The position numbers were made by a program, and so were the translations under genes. Source: JAYRSJ01 sp041920215 (GTDB lineage: Bacteria; Pseudomonadota; Gammaproteobacteria; Burkholderiales; Burkholderiaceae_C). Taken from it: DNA of 64,000 nucleotides. Position 1 is the first letter of the stretch; each line of letters opens with the position of its first letter. Location: assembly GCA_041920215.1 (NCBI GenBank), contig JAYRSJ010000012.1:1-64000 (forward strand), in the 5' to 3' direction. This document shows, piece after piece, positions 59,201 through 64,000 of this stretch. The notes below the pieces were generated by a model. The model worked only from the letters and a program-made list of their open reading frames with translations. It did no database searches and had not been told where the DNA came from.

Positions 59201-59773
59201 CAGAGCGGCAATATGATGGAAGTGGGCTTCCAGCTCTACAACGAGATGCTGGCCGAGGCGGTGCGCTCGCTGAAGGCCGGCCGCGAGCCCGATCTGCTGT
59301 CGCCGCTGGGCGGTGTTTTCGGCGCCGCCACCGAGATCAATCTACATGCGCCCGCGCTGCTGCCCGACGCCTATTGCGGCGATGTGCATGTGCGGCTCTC
59401 GCTCTACAAGCGCCTGGCCACGGCCGAGAAGGCTGAAGCCATCGACGTGATGCTGGAGGAGATCACCGACCGCTTCGGCAAGCTGCCCGCCCAGGGCCAG
59501 ACCCTGTTCGACACCCACCGCCTGCGCGTGCTGGCCAAGCCCTACGGCGTGCTGAAGATCGACGCCGCGCCGACGGTGATGAACATCAACTTCCGGCCCA
59601 ACCCGCCGATCGACGCGATGCGGGTGATCGAGCTGGTGCAGAAGAACCGCAACATCAAGCTGGTCGGCAACGACAAGCTGCGCATCGACAAGGCGCTCAG
59701 CGATCCCAAGGACCGGGCGCAAGCCATCCGCGAGGTGCTGCGCCTCCTCGGTCAACCGATCAAGCAGGACTGA
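56282..59773 (+). CDS. mfd: Transcription-repair coupling factor
   Basis: SF2 translocase of 1163 aa that removes stalled RNA polymerase and recruits UvrA. The UvrB-homology module lies at about 1-350 (EDELKFFAPELRVAVFPDWETLPYDTFSPHQDLISERL). The RNA-polymerase-interacting segment near 500 reads VGDPVVHVNHGIGRYQGL, and the helicase core has Walker A GDVGFGKTEVALRAA near 640 and DEEHRFGVRHKE. The TRG motif region, the RecG-like LTATPIPRTL and the C-terminal UvrA-binding domain follow. The ATG at 56282 starts the family sequence. Confidence 0.97.
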   Translation: MQLPLIAPGKKFTQPRPTGSADALLLARFARQQREAGRMSLVVSAEPGDTQRLEDELKFFAPELRVAVFPDWETLPYDTFSPHQDLISERLATLWSLLQSQGKPVDQRPVDVVLLPATTALTRLAPPSFLAATTFHFRQKQRLDEASLKQQLTLGGYSHVSQVVSPGEYAVRGGLIDLFPMGSLVPYRVDLFGDEVDSIRTFDPDSQRSLYPVPEVRLLPGREFPMDEAARKAFRARWREKMEGDPTKSRLYKDIDQGIASGGIEYYLPIFFEQTATLFDFVGSEVGLVLHGDVDEALSRFWTDTRERHRFLQHDPERPILPPEEIFLKVEEFFALTHSHAVLAVRGSVSADATADYARPLPDVSVERGAQEPLARLAAHLKNTPHRVLLLAESEGRRESLLELLRDNKIDPPSVKDLAEFEADAGEKFAITAAPLAAGFFWHEPEAGRAIQLFTETELFATTPTTRRRRKQEQVSDVNALIKDLSELKVGDPVVHVNHGIGRYQGLIHIDLGDGPSEFLHLEYADKATLYVPVAQLHLISRYTGVSAEEAPLHRLGSGQWEKAKRKAAEQVRDTAAELLNLYARRAARAGHAFRYSGHDYEAFAASFGFEETPDQRAAIHAVIQDMISPKPMDRLVCGDVGFGKTEVALRAAFVAVMGGKQVALLAPTTLLAEQHYQNIADRFGKWPVKVAEMSRFRSAKEIKAAMEGLADGSIDIVVGTHKLLSAEVKFKRLGLLVIDEEHRFGVRHKEAMKAMRAEVDVLTLTATPIPRTLGMALEGLRDLSVIATAPQRRLAIKTFVRSETSGTIREAMLRELKRGGQVYFLHNEVETIENRRQKLEELVPEARIIVAHGQMPERELERVMREFVGGKHNVLLCSTIIETGIDVPSANTIIIARADKFGLAQLHQLRGRVGRSHHQAYAYLMVPDVQGLTKQATQRLDAIQAMEELGSGFYLAMHDLEIRGAGEVLGENQSGNMMEVGFQLYNEMLAEAVRSLKAGREPDLLSPLGGVFGAATEINLHAPALLPDAYCGDVHVRLSLYKRLATAEKAEAIDVMLEEITDRFGKLPAQGQTLFDTHRLRVLAKPYGVLKIDAAPTVMNINFRPNPPIDAMRVIELVQKNRNIKLVGNDKLRIDKALSDPKDRAQAIREVLRLLGQPIKQD

Positions 59774-59774
59774 T

Positions 59775-60482
59775 ATGCAAGACCTGACCCTCCCGCCACT
59801 GGTCTGCCGCGGCTTCACACCGCCGCTGCGCCTGGCCGACTTCCGCCTGGCCGCCTTCGACATGGATTCGACGCTGATCAATATCGAATGCATCGACGAG
59901 ATCGCCGACGCCGCCGGCAAGAAGGCCGAGGTGGCAGCCATCACCGAGGCGGCGATGCGCGGCGAGATCAGCGACTTCAAGGACAGCCTGCGCCGTCGCC
60001 TGGCCTTGCTGAAGGGCGTGCCGCTGAGCGCGCTGGAGCAGGTGCTGCGCGAGCGGCTGCGCTTCAACCCCGGCGCGCGCGAGCTGTGCGCGGCGCTGAA
60101 GGCCGCTGGATGCAAGCTGCTGCTGGTCTCGGGCGGTTTCACCTTCTTCACCCGCCATGTGGCGACCGAGCTGGGCATGGACTATGTGCGCAGCAATGAG
60201 TTGGAGATTGTCGATGGCGCCCTCACCGGCCAGCTGCTCCCGCAGGCATGGGGCGAGATCTGCGACGGCGCCGAGAAGCGCCGCATGCTGCTGGAGTGCT
60301 GCGAGAAGATCGGCTGCAGCCCGAAGCAGGCCATCGCCGTGGGCGACGGCGCCAACGACCTCTTGATGATGGGCGAGGCCGGCCTGTCGGTGGCCTATTG
60401 CGCCAAGCCCAAGGTGCGCGAGCAGGCCATGGTGGCGATCAACCACGGCGGCCTGGAGCAGCTGCTGAGCCTGCTGCGCTGA
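59775..60482 (+). CDS. serB: Phosphoserine phosphatase
   Basis: HAD-superfamily enzyme of 235 aa, last step of serine synthesis. Motif I FDMDSTLINIECIDEIAD near residue 29, motif II LLVSGGFTFFTRHVATELG near 117, and motif III/IV KAIAVGDGANDLLMMGEAGL-like sequence AVGDGANDLLMMG near 195. It lacks the N-terminal ACT-like extension of some SerB proteins. It lies 2 bp after mfd on the same strand, so is co-transcribed. Confidence 0.95.
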   Translation: MQDLTLPPLVCRGFTPPLRLADFRLAAFDMDSTLINIECIDEIADAAGKKAEVAAITEAAMRGEISDFKDSLRRRLALLKGVPLSALEQVLRERLRFNPGARELCAALKAAGCKLLLVSGGFTFFTRHVATELGMDYVRSNELEIVDGALTGQLLPQAWGEICDGAEKRRMLLECCEKIGCSPKQAIAVGDGANDLLMMGEAGLSVAYCAKPKVREQAMVAINHGGLEQLLSLLR

Positions 60483-60649
60483 GACGGCCGGAACGGGGCC
60501 CGTGTGCGAGCAGCGCAACAGCTGTGCGGCACCCGCTTGCGCCAGCGCAGGCACAAGCTGCTACTGTTGCGCCACACTGAAACGTTCAAGAAGAAAGCCC
60601 AGCGGTCCAATGTCGGTCCTGCTGCGCTGGTCTAGCCCCAGAGGTGCCG

Positions 60650-62821
60650 ATGTCCGCCAGCCCCAAGCCCGTCGATTCGCAGCTGCTGTGCGAGGCGCTG
60701 GACAGTGCCGAGCTGGGCCTGCTGTGGGTGAGCGGCGACGGACGCCTTCAACATGCCAGTCGCAGTGCCGCACTATGGCTGGGCGAGCCGGCGCCCTCGC
60801 AGCTGGGCGATTGGCTGCAGCCCGAGCCTGCTCCCGATCTGCCCCCCGACCTCAGCTGGCCGCAATGGCTGGCTCGCGGCGGCCGCCTGCATGCCCGGCT
60901 GAACACGGGCCAGGGCCAGCGCCGGCTGGCGGTGCAGATCGTGCCGCCCCGGGCGCAGGCAGCCGGCCTGGGCCCGGGTCATGCCCTGCTGCTGCTGCGC
61001 CCGCTGGACCTGGACGAGCAGCGCGAAGCCATCGCCGGCCTGCAGCACGAGGTGCTGGAGGCGGTGGCGCTGGGCCGGCCGCTGCAGGTGGTGATGGGCC
61101 TGCTGAGCCGGCGCGTCGAGGCCCTGGCGCCCGAGGTGATCTGCACCGTGCTGGCGGTCGACGAGCAGGGCCGGGTGCATCCGCTGGCCGCCCCGGGCCT
61201 GCCGACCAGCTTCAGCGCCGCGCTGGACGGCGCGCCGATCGGCCCCAAGGCCGGCTCCTGCGGCACCGCCGCCTGGCGGCGTGCGCCGGTCGAGGTGGTG
61301 GACATCGGCAGCGATCCGCTCTGGGACGACTACCGTGCGCTGGCCCAGGCCTACGGACTGGCGGCTTGCTGGTCCTCCCCCGTCCTGCTGGGCGAGCAGG
61401 TGCGCGCCACCTTCGCGCTCTACTATCGCGAGCCGCGCCCGGTAGAGGCCTTCCACCGCCGCATGGTCGAGGCCTGCGTGCGCCTGTGCCAGCTGGCCCT
61501 GCAGCATGAGCAGCAGCAGCGCGAGATCGAACGCCTGGCTTATTTCGACGGGGTGACAGGTCTTGCCAACCGCAGCCTGCTGGCCGATCGCGCCCGCCAT
61601 CTGCTGCCGCTGGCGCAGCGCAGCGCCAGTCCCGCGGCCCTGCTGCTGCTCGACCTGGACCGCTTCAAGACCGTCAACGATTCGCTGGGCCATGCGGTCG
61701 GCGACCAGGTGTTGGCCGAGGTGGCGCGCCGGCTGCAGGCCCAGCTGCGCGATGCCGACACGCTGGCACGGGTGGGCGGCGACGAGTTCGTGGCGCTGCT
61801 GGGCGGCTGCGACGCCGCGGCCGCGATGCATGTGGCCGGCAAGCTGCTGGCGGCGCTGGCGCCGCCGCTGCAGCTGCCCGGCCTGGCCAGCCTGAGCCTG
61901 GCCGCCAGCATAGGCATCAGCTGCTGCCCGGACGACGGCGTGGATCTGGACACCCTGCTCAAGCACGCCGATATCGCGATGTACGAGGCCAAGCGCGCCG
62001 GCCGCGGCTGCGCGCGCTACTACCTGCGCGCGATGAATGCCCAGCTGGACGAGCGCCTGGCGCTGGAGGCCGATCTGCGCCGGGCCCTCTCCGGCGGCGA
62101 GCTGCAGCTGCACTACCAGCCCAAGCTGCGCCTGGCCGACCAGGCGCTGATCGGCGTCGAGGCCCTGCTGCGCTGGACCGACCCGCAGCGCGGCCCGGTG
62201 GCGCCCGACCGCTTCATCCCGGTGGCCGAGGAATGCGGCCTGATCAATGCGCTGGACGCCTGGGTGCTGGAAAGCGCCTGCGCCCAGCTGGCCGCCTGGC
62301 GGCGCTCCGGCCTGGCCCTGCCCCAGGTGGCGGTCAATATCTCGGCCCTGCGCTTCTACCAGGACGATGTGGCCGCCCATCTGGGCGTGCTGCTGCAGCA
62401 GCATGGCCTGGCCGCCTCCAGCATCGCGCTGGAGGTCACCGAGCGGCTGATGCTGGACGAAGACCCGCAGGCCCGCGCGCAGATTGCGCACCTGCATGCG
62501 ATAGGCGTGCAGCTCTCGGTGGACGATTTCGGCACCGGCTACTCCAGCCTCAGCTATCTGAAGCGCCTGCCGGTGGCCGAGCTGAAGATCGACAAGAGCT
62601 TTGTCCGCGACCTGGAGACCGATGCCGGCGACCGCGCGCTGGTCAGCGCGGTGATAGGCATAGGCCGGGCCCTGGGGATCAGCGTGGTGGCCGAAGGCGT
62701 GGAGACCGAGGCGCAGCGCCAGGCCCTGCTGGCCGCTGGCTGCGAAGCCGCCCAGGGCTGGCTGTTCGCCCGGCCCATGCCGGCCGAGGCCCTGCAGGCC
62801 TGGTGCGCCAGCCGCGGCTAG
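60650..62821 (+). CDS. Sensor protein with GAF, GGDEF and EAL domains
   Basis: Bifunctional cyclic-di-GMP signalling protein of 723 aa. The N-terminal 100 residues are PAS-like (ALDSAELGLLWVSGDGRLQHAS), followed by a GAF domain (about 120-280). The GGDEF domain has an intact GGDEF near 375 (ARVGGDEFVALL), and the EAL domain has EALLRW near 504 and DDFGTGYSSLSYLKRLP near 624. Both catalytic motifs look complete. GAGG lies five bases before the ATG at 60650; a GTG six bases earlier is less likely. The ligand is unknown and no membrane segment is seen. Confidence 0.93.
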   Translation: MSASPKPVDSQLLCEALDSAELGLLWVSGDGRLQHASRSAALWLGEPAPSQLGDWLQPEPAPDLPPDLSWPQWLARGGRLHARLNTGQGQRRLAVQIVPPRAQAAGLGPGHALLLLRPLDLDEQREAIAGLQHEVLEAVALGRPLQVVMGLLSRRVEALAPEVICTVLAVDEQGRVHPLAAPGLPTSFSAALDGAPIGPKAGSCGTAAWRRAPVEVVDIGSDPLWDDYRALAQAYGLAACWSSPVLLGEQVRATFALYYREPRPVEAFHRRMVEACVRLCQLALQHEQQQREIERLAYFDGVTGLANRSLLADRARHLLPLAQRSASPAALLLLDLDRFKTVNDSLGHAVGDQVLAEVARRLQAQLRDADTLARVGGDEFVALLGGCDAAAAMHVAGKLLAALAPPLQLPGLASLSLAASIGISCCPDDGVDLDTLLKHADIAMYEAKRAGRGCARYYLRAMNAQLDERLALEADLRRALSGGELQLHYQPKLRLADQALIGVEALLRWTDPQRGPVAPDRFIPVAEECGLINALDAWVLESACAQLAAWRRSGLALPQVAVNISALRFYQDDVAAHLGVLLQQHGLAASSIALEVTERLMLDEDPQARAQIAHLHAIGVQLSVDDFGTGYSSLSYLKRLPVAELKIDKSFVRDLETDAGDRALVSAVIGIGRALGISVVAEGVETEAQRQALLAAGCEAAQGWLFARPMPAEALQAWCASRG

Positions 62822-62822
62822 A

Positions 62823-62849
62823 CTCGCGGCTCGCGGCTCGCGGCTCGCG
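62823..62849 (+). repeat. Short tandem repeat CTCGCGG
   Basis: The 7-mer CTCGCGG is repeated 3.9 times immediately after the GGDEF-EAL stop. Non-coding, in the 79-bp gap before the next gene. Confidence 0.85.
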
Positions 62850-62900
62850 ACAGCGCCCGACGAGGCGTCGCGCTAGGCTTTTGCTTCAGGGACGGGAATC

Positions 62901-64000
62901 ATGCGCAAGACGGTAGGGCTGCTCGGGCTGGGCAGCGTGATGCTGGCGGGGCTGCTGCTCTGGTTTCTGGGGCGCGAACCCGCCTCGCTCGCGGCGCCGC
63001 CCACGGTGGCTGCGGCACCGGGGGCCGCTGCCCAGAGCCCCGCGGCCAGCGCCAGGCCGGCCGACTCGGCCGAGGGCATGTGGGGCCGGCTCGCCCGCGC
63101 CACCGCCGCGGCCGATGCCGCCGACGCAGCGCCTGCCGCGGCGCGCAGCGCCAGCAGCGCCGATGCGCACAGCGCGGAACTGCAGGCTCAGCGCATGGAC
63201 GCGTACTGGTGCGCCCAGGGCGCCGAAGACTTTCAGCGCGACCAGGCGGGCAAGTCGGCCGCCACGGCCGCGGCAGAGGAAGCCGACACGTCGAGCGCTG
63301 AGATGGCCCAGGCCCTGCAGCGCCAGATGCAGCTGACGCTGAGCGACTGGATCACGCGGCTGCAGCAAGCCGGCGATCTGCACTCCCGGGCCACGGCGCT
63401 GTGGCTCGCGCGCCTCAGCACCGATCCGGCGGCCGCCGCGAGTGCGGCAACGCTGCACCAGCTGGCCAGCAGCAGCCGTGAGCCCTATGTGATCGCGCTG
63501 GCCCTGCAGCGCAATAGCGACTGCTCAGTCCAGGCCGGCTGCCAAGCGCTCAGGCCAGCGCTGTGGCAGGAGGTGGAGCCAGCCAATCTGCAGGCCTGGC
63601 TGAGTGATCCGCCGCAGGCCAAGTCGCAGAACGCGCCGACACCGGAAGCCCAGGAAGCCCGGTGGGCGGGCATGGCCGCCAGCCAGTACTCGCGCAGCTA
63701 TGCAAGTGAGCTGACGCGCCGGCTACTCAGCCTGCCCGTCACCGTTGCGCCGGGGCTGCGCCAGCTCAGCGAGAACGCCGTCCTGATGCGGCTGTCCGCC
63801 CTCTGGACCCTGCCCGCTTACTCGGGGCTGATCGCAGGCTGCGATGCCAGCAGCCACCAGGCCCTGCGCCTGCAGCAATGCGAGCGCATCGCCGAGACGC
63901 TCTGGAGCGGCGGTAGCGACAGTCTGCTGGAGCGGGCCCTGACTATCGCGCTGGCCAAGCGCATGCAGCGCGCCGGCCAGGCCCCCTGGGCCGACCGGCA
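62901..64000 (+). CDS. Unrecognised membrane-anchored protein, 3' end outside window
   Basis: Open frame of at least 366 codons running off the right edge with no stop. An N-terminal helix (about residues 5-23, VGLLGLGSVMLAGLLLWFL) is followed by an Ala/Pro-rich linker and a helical Ala/Gln/Leu-rich domain with three spaced Cys pairs (SDCSVQAGCQ, AGCDASSH, QQCERI). No known family is apparent; it may be a signal-anchored periplasmic protein. Start ATG 62901 follows GGGACGGGAATC, a weak ribosome site. Confidence 0.65.
   Translation, partial: MRKTVGLLGLGSVMLAGLLLWFLGREPASLAAPPTVAAAPGAAAQSPAASARPADSAEGMWGRLARATAAADAADAAPAAARSASSADAHSAELQAQRMDAYWCAQGAEDFQRDQAGKSAATAAAEEADTSSAEMAQALQRQMQLTLSDWITRLQQAGDLHSRATALWLARLSTDPAAAASAATLHQLASSSREPYVIALALQRNSDCSVQAGCQALRPALWQEVEPANLQAWLSDPPQAKSQNAPTPEAQEARWAGMAASQYSRSYASELTRRLLSLPVTVAPGLRQLSENAVLMRLSALWTLPAYSGLIAGCDASSHQALRLQQCERIAETLWSGGSDSLLERALTIALAKRMQRAGQAPWADR

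Noticed and set aside
63080..63336. Short overlapping frames in the right-edge gene
   Set aside because: They are in other frames of the longer open frame beginning at 62901, which has a membrane segment and coherent composition.

Overview
The window is a high-G+C, gene-dense stretch of a betaproteobacterial chromosome. Gene content and order point to the Burkholderiales, probably the Roseateles/Paucibacter/Rubrivivax-Leptothrix group. This rests on recognisable neighbourhoods (exbB-exbD-lpxK-ycaR-kdsB-adk; smpB/ratA-rnfH/guaB-guaA; mfd-serB with ispD/ispF; ompR-envZ) and on protein families, not on a database search. Polyhydroxybutyrate genes (phaR, 3-hydroxybutyrate dehydrogenase) and a cbb3 oxidase fit a respiratory, carbon-storing, micro-aerobically competent bacterium.

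Layout. 1-4.4 kb: leftward ccoI-ccoS-ccoN-ccoO, with a near-perfect FNR/Anr box upstream of ccoI. 4.4-9.1 kb: a DUF192 protein, a QseBC-type two-component system, sodB with its terminator, and xseA. 9.3-14.1 kb: a rightward envelope operon (exbB-exbD-lpxK-ycaR-kdsB), adk, and a short-chain dehydrogenase behind a palindromic operator candidate. 14.2-18.0 kb: a leftward tonB-exbB-exbD-exbD-repeat-protein cassette. 18.0-18.55 kb: a non-coding stretch with several operator-like repeats. 18.55-25.1 kb: a peptide ABC transporter of YejABEF type. 25.4-28.2 kb: ldcA-tadA, a DUF72 protein and a small membrane protein. 28.3-35.5 kb: guaA, a TetA-like exporter and guaB, with a roughly 2.8-kb group II intron (HNH-type reverse transcriptase) lying between a TATAAT promoter element and the guaB start codon. 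35.6-42.1 kb: a DUF4124 protein, rnfH, ratA, smpB, add, metC, rimO, phaR and tRNA-Val(GAC). 42.2-47.0 kb: relA, a hydrolase, 3-hydroxybutyrate dehydrogenase and a SIMPL protein. 47.2-62.8 kb: ompR-envZ, ispF, an interposed PlpD-like patatin/beta-barrel gene, an HTH regulator and a small outer-membrane barrel, then ispD, an RlmN/Cfr-family enzyme, a DJ-1/PfpI protein, mfd, serB and a GGDEF-EAL protein. The right edge cuts an unrecognised membrane-anchored protein.

Most of the window is housekeeping. The most unusual features are: (i) the group II intron at the guaB promoter/leader; (ii) the three-gene block that separates ispD from ispF, including a regulator/barrel pair that share a palindrome; (iii) the TonB cassette with two near-duplicate ExbD proteins and a repeat protein; (iv) a peptide-binding protein with a C-terminal membrane helix; (v) an oxygen-responsive promoter for cco that also covers the start codon of the divergent DUF192 gene; and (vi) a sodB terminator almost touching the start codon of the next response regulator. 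I saw no CRISPR array, prophage, insertion sequence or rRNA operon.
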